64,000 bases of DNA from Pseudomonadota bacterium (GTDB lineage: Bacteria; Pseudomonadota; Alphaproteobacteria; Rhizobiales; Xanthobacteraceae): positions 62,001-126,000 of the forward strand of contig JAEWHP010000036.1 of assembly GCA_023387735.1 (NCBI GenBank), read 5' to 3'. Of the stretch, positions 26,062 to 35,184 are shown piece after piece. Position numbers and translations under genes: made by a program. Each line of letters starts with the position of its first letter. The stretch's first letter is position 1. Under the pieces are notes generated by a model. The model saw only the letters and a program-made list of their open reading frames with translations, was not told where the DNA came from and ran no database searches.

Positions 26062-26628
26062 ATGTGTCGAACAATAGCGGCTTTGGCGTTTGCCTCGATC
26101 GCCTTCTCAGCCCACGCCGAAACCATTGCCGAGCGCGCCGCGCCCTGTCTCGCCTGTCACGGCGAAAAAGGCCAGTCCGAGATCGAGAACACGCCCTCGC
26201 TCGGCGGTCAGCAGGCGCCGTACACGCTGATCCAGCTCTTCATGTTCCGCGAGAAGCTGCGCACCTTCGAGCCGATGAACGAGATGGCGAAGCCGCTGAC
26301 CGACGACGACCTTCGCCTGTTTTCTGATTTCATCGCCACGCTGCCGAAGCCGGCACCGCCGGCCGACGCCGGAGAGCCGGCACGGCTGCAGCGCGGCCTG
26401 GCGCTGGTGCAACAGCACCGCTGCGACGCCTGCCACAATCCGGATTTGTCAGGCAAGGAGAACGTCCCCCGCATCGCCAACCAGCGCGAGGACTATCTGG
26501 CCAAGACGCTGGCCGAGTACAAGGACAACAGCCGCCGCGGCTATGACGGCAGCATGGCCGACGTGATGGGCCCGATCACGGTAGAGCAGATCGCCGATCT
26601 CGCCTATTTCATCGCCCGGGTGCGCTGA
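26062..26628 (+). CDS. Exported di-haem cytochrome c (c4-like)
   Basis: A 188-residue periplasmic electron carrier. The signal peptide MCRTIAALAFASIAFSAHA is followed by two haem c sites, CLACH (29-33) and CDACH (121-125), in two similar halves as in cytochrome c4 or class I tandem cytochromes; Met axial ligands are likely in the GSMADVMGP region. The start at 26062 lies just after the palindromic repeat; a longer in-frame reading through the repeat is not credible. It is the likely electron acceptor of the upstream quinoprotein. Confidence 0.88.
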   Translation: MCRTIAALAFASIAFSAHAETIAERAAPCLACHGEKGQSEIENTPSLGGQQAPYTLIQLFMFREKLRTFEPMNEMAKPLTDDDLRLFSDFIATLPKPAPPADAGEPARLQRGLALVQQHRCDACHNPDLSGKENVPRIANQREDYLAKTLAEYKDNSRRGYDGSMADVMGPITVEQIADLAYFIARVR

Positions 26629-26700
26629 ATCCGGGCGACTGTCTGGCTGGCATTGCCCTGCGCGCGGGGCTAAAAGGGCGGCCATCGAACGGAGTTTTGC

Positions 26701-28092
26701 ATGCAGGATCTGTGGCGCCTGTCGGCGGCCGAAATGGCTTCCCTGATCAGGTCGAAGAAAGTCTCGGCGAAGGAAGCGGCGACCTCGGCGCTGGCGCGGC
26801 TGGACGCGGTCAACCCCAAAATCAATGCCGTGGTCGACCACCGGCCCGCGGACGTGCTGGCGCAAGCGTCTGCCATCGATGCCGCGATCGGACGCGGCGA
26901 GGACCCCGGACCGCTGGCCGGCGTGCCGGTCACGGTGAAGGTCAACATCGACCAGGAAGGCTTTGCAACCACGAACGGATTGACGCTGCAGCGCGAGGCC
27001 GTTGCGAAGAGCAACAGCCCGGTGATCGACAATCTCAAGAAGTCCGGCGCCGTCATTCTGGGCCGCACCAATTGCCCGGCGTTCTCCTATCGCTGGTTCA
27101 CCACCAACCTCATTCATGGCGACACCAAGAACCCGCGCGATCCCGGCATCACGCCGGGCGGCTCGTCCGGCGGCGCTGGGGCTGCGGTCGCGGCCGGCAT
27201 CGGTCACATCGCCCACGGCACTGACATCGCGGGCTCGATCCGCTATCCGGCCTATGCCTGCGGCGTGCACGGCCTGCGACCGACCATAGGCCGCATCCCG
27301 GCGTTCAACGCGGCGCTGCCCGAGCGGCCGATCGGACCGCAGATCAGCGCCGTTTCCGGCCCGCTGGCGCGCACCATCGGCGATCTCAGGATCGCGCTGG
27401 CTGCGATGTCGGCGCAGGATGCGCGCGATCCCTGGTGGGTGCCGGCGCCGCTGGAAGGGCCTGACACGCCGAAGCGCGTCGCGATGTGCCTCAATCCCGG
27501 CGGTCTCGACCCCGTGCCCGAAGTGAAGGCCGCCGTCGCAGACGCCGGCAAGCGGCTCGAACGCGCGGGCTGGACCGTCGAGGAGATCGCCGACACCCCG
27601 TCGCTGCGCGAGGCCGCCGACCTCCAGACCAAGCTCTGGCTCGGCGACGGCTACGAGGCGCAACTCGCTGCCGCCGAGCGCGAGGGCGATCCCGGCGCGC
27701 TGGCCTGCCTGCGCGGCAACAGGTCCAAGGTCCATCCGTTCGATCTGTCCATGGCGCTAACGCGGCGCGCGACCTTGACGCGCGAATGGCTTGCGTTCCT
27801 TGAGAAATATCCGGTGCTGCTGATGCCGGTGTCCGGCGAATTGCCGTTCCCCGATCATCTCGACCGCAAGGACGATGCGTCCTTTGCCCGGGTCTGGCAC
27901 GCGCAATTGCCGCAGATCGCGATTCCCTTCATGGGCCTTCCGGGACTGGCGGTTTCGACCGGGCTGGTGGGACGGATTCCCGTCGGCGTGCAACTCGTCG
28001 CCGGCCGGTACCGGGAGGACCTTTGCCTCGCTGCCGGCGAGGCGATCGAGGCCGGCGGCACGCCGTCGGCGGCGATCGATCCCGCCGGCTGA
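26701..28092 (+). CDS. Amidase signature family hydrolase
   Basis: A 463-residue cytosolic amide hydrolase. The Ser-cisSer-Lys triad is visible: K80 in VTVKVNID, S155 in the GGSSGG loop (153-158) and S179 in TDIAGSIRYPA. The substrate is unknown; the family includes acetamidase, indoleacetamide hydrolase and GatA-like enzymes, but no gatC or gatB lies near. It is 15 bp upstream of the glutathione peroxidase gene and probably co-transcribed with it. Confidence 0.9.
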   Translation: MQDLWRLSAAEMASLIRSKKVSAKEAATSALARLDAVNPKINAVVDHRPADVLAQASAIDAAIGRGEDPGPLAGVPVTVKVNIDQEGFATTNGLTLQREAVAKSNSPVIDNLKKSGAVILGRTNCPAFSYRWFTTNLIHGDTKNPRDPGITPGGSSGGAGAAVAAGIGHIAHGTDIAGSIRYPAYACGVHGLRPTIGRIPAFNAALPERPIGPQISAVSGPLARTIGDLRIALAAMSAQDARDPWWVPAPLEGPDTPKRVAMCLNPGGLDPVPEVKAAVADAGKRLERAGWTVEEIADTPSLREAADLQTKLWLGDGYEAQLAAAEREGDPGALACLRGNRSKVHPFDLSMALTRRATLTREWLAFLEKYPVLLMPVSGELPFPDHLDRKDDASFARVWHAQLPQIAIPFMGLPGLAVSTGLVGRIPVGVQLVAGRYREDLCLAAGEAIEAGGTPSAAIDPAG

Positions 28093-28107
28093 CTTCGAGA
28101 GACCAGG

Positions 28108-28580
<473 letters not shown>

Positions 28581-28584
<4 letters not shown>

Positions 28585-28844
28585 GCGAGACCGACAAAGC
28601 GATGAACGACCAGTTTCCCGACCGTCTCTCGGTCGATCCGGCCAGCCCCTATTACAATGCCGACATCCTCGCGCGCGATGTCGGCATTCGGTTCAAGGGC
28701 GTCGAGAAGACCAATGTCGAGGAGTACTGCATCAGCGAAGGCTGGGTGCGCGTCACCGCCGGCAACGCCAAGGACCGCCACGGCAACCCGCTGACGATCA
28801 AGGTGCACGGCCCGGTCGAGCCGTATTTCCGGGATCAGAAGTGA
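28581..28844 (+). CDS. DUF3297 family protein
   Basis: An 87-residue soluble protein with the family core FPDRLSVDPASPYYN, DVGIRFKGVEKTNVEEYCISEGWVRV and RHGNPLTIKVHG. Its function is unknown. GTG 28581 overlaps the peroxidase stop (GTGA); an internal ATG at 28602 would begin just before the conserved core and is an equally plausible start. Linkage suggests a role beside the peroxidase. Confidence 0.82.
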
Positions 28845-28856
28845 CGATGTGTTCCC

Positions 28857-28939
28857 CGTCATTCCGGGGCGATGCATAGCATCGAACCCGGAATCTCGAG
28901 ATTCCGGGTCTGGTCCTTCGGACCATCCCGGAATGACGG
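28857..28939. repeat. Cloverleaf-like palindromic repeat, copy 2
   Basis: Same plan as copy 1 with other arms: left CGATGC-ATA-GCATCG, centre CGGAATCTCGAGATTCCG, right TGGTCC-TTC-GGACCA, outer stem CGTCATTCCGG/CCGGAATGACG. It ends 26 bp before the D-tartrate dehydratase ATG. Confidence 0.85.
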
Positions 28940-28964
28940 GCAATAATTCGAAAGCCAAAACACG

Positions 28965-30134
28965 ATGACCGTCCGTATCGTCGACGTCTGCGAAATCACC
29001 AAGCCGATCTCCTCGCCGATCCGCAACGCCTATATCGACTTCACCAAAATGACGACCAGCCTGGTCGCCGTCGTCACCGACGCCGTCCGTGACGGCAAGC
29101 GGGTGGTCGGCTACGGCTTCAACTCGAACGGCCGCTACGGGCAGGGCGGCCTGATCCGCGAACGCTTTGCGCCGCGGCTGAAGGAGGCCGATCCCAAGGC
29201 GTTGCTCGATGCCGGCGGCGACAATCTCGATCCCGACAAGGTCTGGGCCGCGATGATGTCCAACGAAAAGCCCGGCGGCCATGGCGAGCGTTCGGTCGCG
29301 GTCGGCACCATCGACATGGCGGTGTGGGACGCGGTGGCCAAGATTGCGGGCAAGCCGCTGTTCCGGCTGCTGGCCGAACGCCACGGCCTCGAGGCCAATC
29401 CAAGGGTGTTCGTCTATGCCGCCGGTGGCTACTACTATCCGGGCAAGGACCTGTCGGCGCTGCGCGGCGAGATGCGCGGCAATCTCGACCGCGGCTACAA
29501 TGTCATCAAGATGAAGATCGGTGGCGCATCGATCGCGGAAGACCGCGAGCGCATCGAGGCCGTGCTGAAGGAGATAGGCAAGGACGCGCAACTCGCCGTC
29601 GACGCCAACGGCCGCTTCGACCTGGAAACCGCGATCGCCTACGCCAAAATGCTGCGGGACTATCCGCTGTTCTGGTACGAGGAGGCCGGCGACCCGCTCG
29701 ACTACGCGCTGCAGGCGGCGCTCGCCGAATTCTACCCGGCGCCGATGGCGACCGGCGAAAACCTGTTCAGCCATCAGGACGCGCGAAACCTGATCCGCTA
29801 CGGCGGCATGCGGCCGGACCGCGACTGGCTGCAGTTCGATTGCGCGCTGTCCTATGGCCTGTGCGAATACCAGCGCACGCTGGCGGTGCTCAAGACCCAT
29901 GGCTGGTCGCCGGCGCGCTGCATTCCCCATGGCGGCCACCAGATGTCGCTCAATATCGCCGCCGGCCTCGGCCTTGGCGGCAACGAGAGCTACCCGGACC
30001 TGTTCCAGCCCTATGGCGGCTTCCCGGACGGCGTTCGCGTCGAGAATGGCCACATCACCATGCCGGACCTGCCGGGCATCGGGTTCGAGGGCAAATCCGA
30101 TCTCTACAAGGAAATGAAGGCGCTGGCGGCGTAG
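28965..30134 (+). CDS. tarD: D-tartrate dehydratase (enolase superfamily)
   Basis: Converts D-tartrate to oxaloacetate by Mg-dependent dehydration. The 389 residues resemble the characterised B. japonicum enzyme throughout, and the catalytic residues fall at its numbering: KMK at 182-184 (K184 acid/base), metal ligands D213, E239 and E265, and H322 in CIPHGGHQ. It starts directly after the palindromic repeat. It is followed 64 bp later by a SerA-type dehydrogenase, but no tartrate transporter is visible nearby. Confidence 0.93.
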   Translation: MTVRIVDVCEITKPISSPIRNAYIDFTKMTTSLVAVVTDAVRDGKRVVGYGFNSNGRYGQGGLIRERFAPRLKEADPKALLDAGGDNLDPDKVWAAMMSNEKPGGHGERSVAVGTIDMAVWDAVAKIAGKPLFRLLAERHGLEANPRVFVYAAGGYYYPGKDLSALRGEMRGNLDRGYNVIKMKIGGASIAEDRERIEAVLKEIGKDAQLAVDANGRFDLETAIAYAKMLRDYPLFWYEEAGDPLDYALQAALAEFYPAPMATGENLFSHQDARNLIRYGGMRPDRDWLQFDCALSYGLCEYQRTLAVLKTHGWSPARCIPHGGHQMSLNIAAGLGLGGNESYPDLFQPYGGFPDGVRVENGHITMPDLPGIGFEGKSDLYKEMKALAA

Positions 30135-30170
30135 GGCCGGATGCCATAGGAAGGGCCGGAATAGGTGGCC

Positions 30171-30192
30171 CGGCAGGGCATTCGCCCTGCCG
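30171..30192 (+). promoter_or_regulatory. Hairpin just before the serA start
   Basis: CGGCAGGGC (30171-30179) and GCCCTGCCG (30184-30192) form a perfect 9-bp stem with an ATTC loop. It ends 6 bases before the ATG at 30199, where the ribosome site should be, and no Shine-Dalgarno sequence is seen. It could mask or shape initiation; it lacks a T-run, so it is not a simple terminator. Confidence 0.45.
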
Positions 30193-30198
30193 CCGATC

Positions 30199-31515
30199 AT
30201 GGATCTTTCGGGCCGCCTGTTCACTGTTCATCCATCGCTGAAGGACGCCACGCCCTTGGCCACCCCGCTTCCCCGACTCTCGCTTGCCAAGGACAAGATC
30301 CGGGTCTTGCTCCTCGAAGGCGTCAACGACAGCGCCGTGCAGCTGATCGAGGCTGCCGGCTACTCCAACATGACGCGGCTGCCCAAGGCGCTGGAGGGCG
30401 ATGCGTTCAGGGAGGCGATCAAGGGCGTGCATCTGCTCGGCATCCGCTCGCGTACGCAGATCACCCCGGAGGTTCTCGAAGCCGCTGACCGGCTGATCGC
30501 GATCGGGTGTTTCAGCGTCGGCACCAACCAGGTGGACCTCGACGCCGCACGCCGCAGCGGCATTCCGGTATTCAACGCGCCGTTCTCCAACACGCGCAGC
30601 GTGGCAGAACTCGTGATCGGCGAGATCGTGATGCTGCTGCGCCGGGTCGTCGCGCGTTCCAACGCCGCCCATGACGGGCGCTGGGACAAGTCGGCCGACG
30701 ACAGCTACGAGGTCAGGGGCAAGACGCTCGGCATCATCGGCTACGGCAATATCGGCTCGCAGCTCTCCAACCTCGCGGAAGCGCTGGGCATGCGGGTGAT
30801 CTTCTACGACCACACCGACAAGCTCCGCCACGGCAACACCGAGCCGACCGCGAGCCTGCATGAGTTGCTGGCGCAAAGCGACGTCGTCAGCCTGCACGTG
30901 CCGGAAACATCAGCCACGCACGGCATGATCGGACGCGAGGAGATTCGCGCGATCAAGCACGGGGCGTATTTCATCAACAACAGCCGCGGCACGGTCGTCG
31001 ACCTCGATGCGCTCGCCGAGGCATTGCGCGAGAACAGGCTGCGCGGCGCCGCGGTCGACGTCTTTCCGGTCGAGCCGCGCTCGAACGCCGAGCGGTTCGT
31101 CTCGCCGCTGCAGGGGCTGGAGAACGTGATCCTGACGCCGCATATCGGCGGTTCGACCGAGGAGGCGCAGGAGCGCATCGGCGCGGAAGTTGCGCGCAAG
31201 CTGATCGATTACAGCGATTCCGGCTCGACCATGGGCGCCGTCAATTTCCCGCAGGTCCAACTGCCGGCCCGGCCGGCGGGCACGCGTTTCATCCAGGTTC
31301 AGCGTAACCTGCCGGGCATGCTCGGGCGCCTGAACGAAGTGCTGGCGCGCCATGCCGTCAACATCGCCGCGCAATATTACGAGACCGCCCACGACGTCGG
31401 TTACGTGGTGCTGGACGCCGATGCGTCCGCCGCCGACGGCGAACGCGTGCTCGCGGACATCAGGGCGCTCGAAGGCACCATCCGCGCCCGGTTGCTGTAT
31501 GAGTACAAGATCTGA
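30199..31515 (+). CDS. serA: D-3-phosphoglycerate dehydrogenase, E. coli type
   Basis: First step of serine synthesis, 3-phosphoglycerate to phosphohydroxypyruvate with NAD+. It has 438 residues including an extra N-terminal stretch of about 25 before the E. coli-like start (LAKDKIRVLLLEGVN). The NAD fold has GIIGYGNIGSQL, catalytic Arg/Glu/His in the RSRTQIT and HVPET to TPHIGGSTEEAQ segments, and a C-terminal ACT domain (VQRNLPGMLGRLNEVLARHAVNIAAQY), which gives serine feedback inhibition. It ends GTIRARLLY as in E. coli. True start uncertain. Confidence 0.9.
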   Translation: MDLSGRLFTVHPSLKDATPLATPLPRLSLAKDKIRVLLLEGVNDSAVQLIEAAGYSNMTRLPKALEGDAFREAIKGVHLLGIRSRTQITPEVLEAADRLIAIGCFSVGTNQVDLDAARRSGIPVFNAPFSNTRSVAELVIGEIVMLLRRVVARSNAAHDGRWDKSADDSYEVRGKTLGIIGYGNIGSQLSNLAEALGMRVIFYDHTDKLRHGNTEPTASLHELLAQSDVVSLHVPETSATHGMIGREEIRAIKHGAYFINNSRGTVVDLDALAEALRENRLRGAAVDVFPVEPRSNAERFVSPLQGLENVILTPHIGGSTEEAQERIGAEVARKLIDYSDSGSTMGAVNFPQVQLPARPAGTRFIQVQRNLPGMLGRLNEVLARHAVNIAAQYYETAHDVGYVVLDADASAADGERVLADIRALEGTIRARLLYEYKI

Positions 31516-31521
31516 GAAATC

Positions 31522-31616
31522 GTAGCCCGCATGAGCGCAGCGACATGCGGGGTCTCTCTCAAAGGCTCGCGTTCGGAAAGAGTCGTCCCGCATGTCGCTG
31601 CGCTCATGCGGGCTAC
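31522..31616. repeat. Long perfect inverted repeat after serA
   Basis: Two 30-base arms (31522-31551 and 31587-31616) are exact reverse complements, separated by 35 bases. Each begins or ends with GTAGCCCGCATGAGCGCAG or its complement. It lies between the converging serA and malonyl-CoA decarboxylase genes. No T-run follows. It may serve as a bidirectional transcription barrier or be a mobile palindromic repeat. Confidence 0.85.
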
Positions 31617-31660
31617 ACAATACGCAGGGCCGTTACCCGCGTCAGATCCGTCGCCGGCTG

Positions 31661-33013
31661 TTAAGACAGCCGCATATCCAGCAGCCGACGGCCCTCGGTC
31701 TTGAGCATTTTCTTCACCGCGCTGGAAGCGGCGATCTCGCCCTGGTTGGCGTAGGCCTCGTGGTTCTTCTCGATGTCCTCGAGCCGGTAGAGGTAATTGA
31801 CCATGATGCCTGCGGATTCGCGCCGGCCCTTGGGCGAGAGGTCGCCGAGCCAGTTGATCTTTTCCAGCCGCGCGCCGTTGCCGATGTGGAAGCGCGCCAC
31901 CGAATCGATCAGCCGGCCTTTTGGCGTGCGGGCTTTAAGGAAATAATGCGCCGCCAGCGGCTCCAGCACGGCGCGCAATTGCGCGGTCAGCTCCGGATTC
32001 TCGAACCAGTCGGGCTTGTCTAGGCTTTCCAGCAGGGTGCGTTCCTCGTCGGTGACCGGAACATCGTCGGCCTGCTTCAACCACTGCATGAAGCCCGGCA
32101 CCGGCGACAGCGTCACGAACGTGTCGAGCTTCGGCAATTCGCGCCTCAACTCCTCGACCACCTGCTTGATCAGGAAACTGCCGAAGGAAATGCCGCCAAG
32201 TCCCTTCTGCGTATTGGAAATCGAATAGAACACGGCGGTGCGCGCGCGTTCGATCGGCACCGGCTGCCGCTCGGCGGCGAGCAGGGGCGCGATCGCGGTC
32301 GGGATCGTTTCGGTCAGCGCGACCTCGACGAAGATCAGCGGCTCGTCGGTGAGCTGCGGGTGGAAGAAGGCGTAGCAGCGGCGGTCTACGGGATCGATGC
32401 GGCGGCGCAAATCGTTCCAGTCGCGGATTTCGTGCACGGCCTCGTAACGGATGATCTGTTCCAGAATATTGGCTGGCGTCGACCAGTCGATCCTGCGCAG
32501 CACGAGAAATCCCCTGTTGAACCAAGAAGACAGTAGATGCACGACGTCGCGGTCGAGCGCCGCCAGGTCCTTGTTGCCCTTCATCAGGGCCAGCAGATCG
32601 GCGCGCATCGCCACCAGGTCGCTGGTGCCGCCGGGCGCGCGGTTGAGCCGGCGGATCAGCTCCTGCCGCCGCGGCTCTGAGGCAAAGTGAAGATCGCTGG
32701 CATCGCTGTCGTTCGGCTGGGCGCGCCAGTTCTCGATCGCCCGCGACAGCTTCTCGCGGTCGGGACCGAAATCACGCGCCAGCGCCTCGAAGAACGTCAG
32801 CCGGCCGGCGGCGTCGAGGTCGTGGTAGCGGTCGAGCACGTCGCGCGCCATCGCTGTGCCCGTGGCTTCGCCCCGGCCCGACAGCAGCGCCTCGCACATC
32901 TCGAGCATCTCCGAACCATCCTGGCGGGCAACGGAAGGCTCACCGCGCCGAAGCAGGGTGCGGCCGCGATCTGCGATCGTCGAGAGCAGGTCGGAGAAGA
33001 AGGCGTTGGCCAT
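31661..33013 (-). CDS. Malonyl-CoA decarboxylase
   Basis: Decarboxylates malonyl-CoA to acetyl-CoA. About 450 residues with an all-helical N-terminal domain and a GNAT-fold C-terminal domain (FFHPQLTDEPLIFVEVALTE, FYSISNTQKGLGGISFGSFLIKQVV, FVTLSPVPGFMQWL), the typical MCD layout; the serine and histidine active-site regions are in SPVPG and ARFHIGNG. ATG 33013 is preferred; a TTG at 33025 would add four residues. No malonyl-CoA synthetase or malonate carrier lies beside it, unlike mat operons of Rhizobium. Confidence 0.92.
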   Translation of the reverse strand: MANAFFSDLLSTIADRGRTLLRRGEPSVARQDGSEMLEMCEALLSGRGEATGTAMARDVLDRYHDLDAAGRLTFFEALARDFGPDREKLSRAIENWRAQPNDSDASDLHFASEPRRQELIRRLNRAPGGTSDLVAMRADLLALMKGNKDLAALDRDVVHLLSSWFNRGFLVLRRIDWSTPANILEQIIRYEAVHEIRDWNDLRRRIDPVDRRCYAFFHPQLTDEPLIFVEVALTETIPTAIAPLLAAERQPVPIERARTAVFYSISNTQKGLGGISFGSFLIKQVVEELRRELPKLDTFVTLSPVPGFMQWLKQADDVPVTDEERTLLESLDKPDWFENPELTAQLRAVLEPLAAHYFLKARTPKGRLIDSVARFHIGNGARLEKINWLGDLSPKGRRESAGIMVNYLYRLEDIEKNHEAYANQGEIAASSAVKKMLKTEGRRLLDMRLS

Positions 33014-33129
33014 GCGGTGGTTCAATTCCAGTGAGTTTTGCAGAATCTTACACGGGATTTTGTGCGCTGCCGATCACAATAACGCAGGCATCATACGTAA
33101 GTATGTCGCGGCCATCTGGATAGAATCAT

Positions 33130-33939
33130 TCAAGCCTTCGCGGCGAATTCCGTCGGCGTCTTGCCGGTGACCTGCCGGAAGGCGTGGGAAAACGCCGGGA
33201 CGCTGGCATATCCCAATTCGGAGGCAAGCTGCTTGACGGAGACGCCGGCGTCTGTCGACAGCCTTTCGATCGCGGCTGCGACGCGGGCGCGCTGGCACCA
33301 GCTCTTGAAGCTCAATTGCGTCTCCGCCGAGAACAGCCGCGACAGCGTCCGCGCCGAAGTGCCGACCTCGCGCGCCAGCGTCTCGATCTCGTGGGCGCCG
33401 GTCGGGTCCGCCAGCACGATATCGGCGGCGCGGCGGCAGCGCGGCTCATGCGGCAACGGGACGAAGGTCGCGGAATCCTCCGCCCGGTGCAATTCGAGCA
33501 TGGCGAGCTGGATCAGAAGCGCGGTGCGGTCGGGCGTGTTGTGCTCGTCGAACAGCGCCAGGATCGCCTGGTGCAGCAGCGGCGATACCCGCACGACGAA
33601 TTCCTGCGCCAGGCTGGCGCTGCGCTTCTCGCGCTTCAGCCACGCCTGGTCGAAATAAAGCGTCCGCATCTCGATGTCGGCCAGCACGTCGATGGCATGT
33701 TCCGACAGCGCCGGGACCCAGACCGCGCGGTCCGGCGGCACCAGCCAGCGCCCCTTCGGGGTGGTCACCTGCATGGTGCCTTTGGCCGCATAGACCAGCT
33801 GTGCCTCGCGGTGCATGTGGGTGCCGATCCGATGACCCTTCCTGTAGCCGTTCGCGATCATGTGGATGCCGTCGCCGGTCGAGGTCAGGCGTCCGATAAT
33901 GGCGGCAATTGGCTTCTCGGCGATATTCATTGGCGACAT
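33130..33939 (-). CDS. AraC family transcriptional regulator
   Basis: A 269-residue regulator. The N-terminal cupin sensor (HMHREAQLVYAAKGTMQVTTPKGRWLVPPDRAVWVP) is joined to a C-terminal double helix-turn-helix (EIETLAREVGTSARTLSRLF and SVKQLASELGYASVPAFSHAFRQVTGKTPTEF). It diverges from the MFS transporter gene, 59 bp apart, so it most likely controls that gene and itself from the shared region. An ATG at 33930 is an alternative start. Confidence 0.9.
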   Translation of the reverse strand: MSPMNIAEKPIAAIIGRLTSTGDGIHMIANGYRKGHRIGTHMHREAQLVYAAKGTMQVTTPKGRWLVPPDRAVWVPALSEHAIDVLADIEMRTLYFDQAWLKREKRSASLAQEFVVRVSPLLHQAILALFDEHNTPDRTALLIQLAMLELHRAEDSATFVPLPHEPRCRRAADIVLADPTGAHEIETLAREVGTSARTLSRLFSAETQLSFKSWCQRARVAAAIERLSTDAGVSVKQLASELGYASVPAFSHAFRQVTGKTPTEFAAKA

Positions 33940-33998
33940 CCCGTCAGGACTACCCCGTATAACCTATTTCGGAATTTTGCGGGATTCGGGAATCGACC

Positions 33999-35177
33999 AT
34001 GAACAGCCCCTCCAGGGTGATATCATTCGTTAATGCGGCCCATTTCATCGACCATTACGCGATGCTCATTTTCGCGGCCGCCGTCATCATCATGGGCCCG
34101 GCGCTCGGCATGGCCTATTCGGAACTGCTGCCCTACGCCACCCCGGGCTTCGTCGCCTTCGGGGCGGGCTCGCTGATCACCGGCTGGCTCGGCGATCGCT
34201 GGAGCCGCCGCCACATGATGGTGATCTTCTTTGCCGGCATCGGCGCCTCGATGATCGCGGTCGGCTTCGTGCAGACGCCACTGCAACTCGGCGCGGCGCT
34301 GTTGGCGATCGGCCTGTTCGCCTCGATCTACCATCCGGTCGGCACTGCGATGATCGTGTCCTATGCCGACAAGCTCGGCCGCGAGATGGGCCTGAACGGC
34401 GTCTGGGGCAATCTCGGCGTGGCGTCGTCGGCGCTGGTTACCGGCGTGATCGGGCAATATTTCGGCTGGCGTGCGGCCTTCGTGGTTCCTGGCATCATCA
34501 CCATCCTGATCGGCGTGGCCTTTGCCCTGATGGTGGTGCACGAGGACCGCACCGGCACCAGGCAGGCGGCGGCGCAGGCGCGCATCGCCAAGCAGGACAT
34601 GTGGCGGGTGCTGCTGGCCCTGCTGATCGTGGTGATCGCGATCTCCACCACCTTCAACGCCATCACCGTGGCGATGCCAAAGCTGTTCGCCGAGCGGCTC
34701 GCCGGCCTGACCAGCAGCCCGGCCATGCTCGGGATCATCGCGGCCAGCGTCTATGTCTTCGGCGCGATGACGCAATACACCATCGGCAGGCTGATCGACC
34801 ATTATTCGCTGAAGACTGTGATGCTGCCGCTGTCTTTTCTGCTGGCGCCGTTCATGTATATCGCGGCGTCGCTGTCGAACCTGCCGCTGATCATCGCCTC
34901 CATCGGCATCGTGATGGGCGCGTTCGGGCAGGTCACCGTCAACGACGCCATGGTAGGCAAGTACACGACAGACGAATGGCGTTCGCGCGCCTATTCCGTG
35001 CGCTACTTCGTCGGCTTCACCGCGGCGGGCGCCTCCGTCGGCCTGGTGGCGTGGCTCTACGAGCGCGGCGGCTTTTCCACCATGCTGCAGGCATTCGGCG
35101 CGCTCTGCCTGCTGGTGATCGTGGCCGCCGTCATCCTGCCGCAGGAGATCAAGACGCCGGCGGCGCAGGCAAACTGA
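33999..35177 (+). CDS. MFS transporter
   Basis: A 392-residue inner-membrane secondary transporter with about twelve hydrophobic segments. The inter-helix loop GDRWSRRHMM after helix 2 is the MFS signature. The substrate is unknown; the compact size and single adjacent AraC regulator fit a drug or metabolite exporter. It is divergent from the AraC gene. Confidence 0.88.
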   Translation: MNSPSRVISFVNAAHFIDHYAMLIFAAAVIIMGPALGMAYSELLPYATPGFVAFGAGSLITGWLGDRWSRRHMMVIFFAGIGASMIAVGFVQTPLQLGAALLAIGLFASIYHPVGTAMIVSYADKLGREMGLNGVWGNLGVASSALVTGVIGQYFGWRAAFVVPGIITILIGVAFALMVVHEDRTGTRQAAAQARIAKQDMWRVLLALLIVVIAISTTFNAITVAMPKLFAERLAGLTSSPAMLGIIAASVYVFGAMTQYTIGRLIDHYSLKTVMLPLSFLLAPFMYIAASLSNLPLIIASIGIVMGAFGQVTVNDAMVGKYTTDEWRSRAYSVRYFVGFTAAGASVGLVAWLYERGGFSTMLQAFGALCLLVIVAAVILPQEIKTPAAQAN

Positions 35178-35184
35178 TCGCCCG

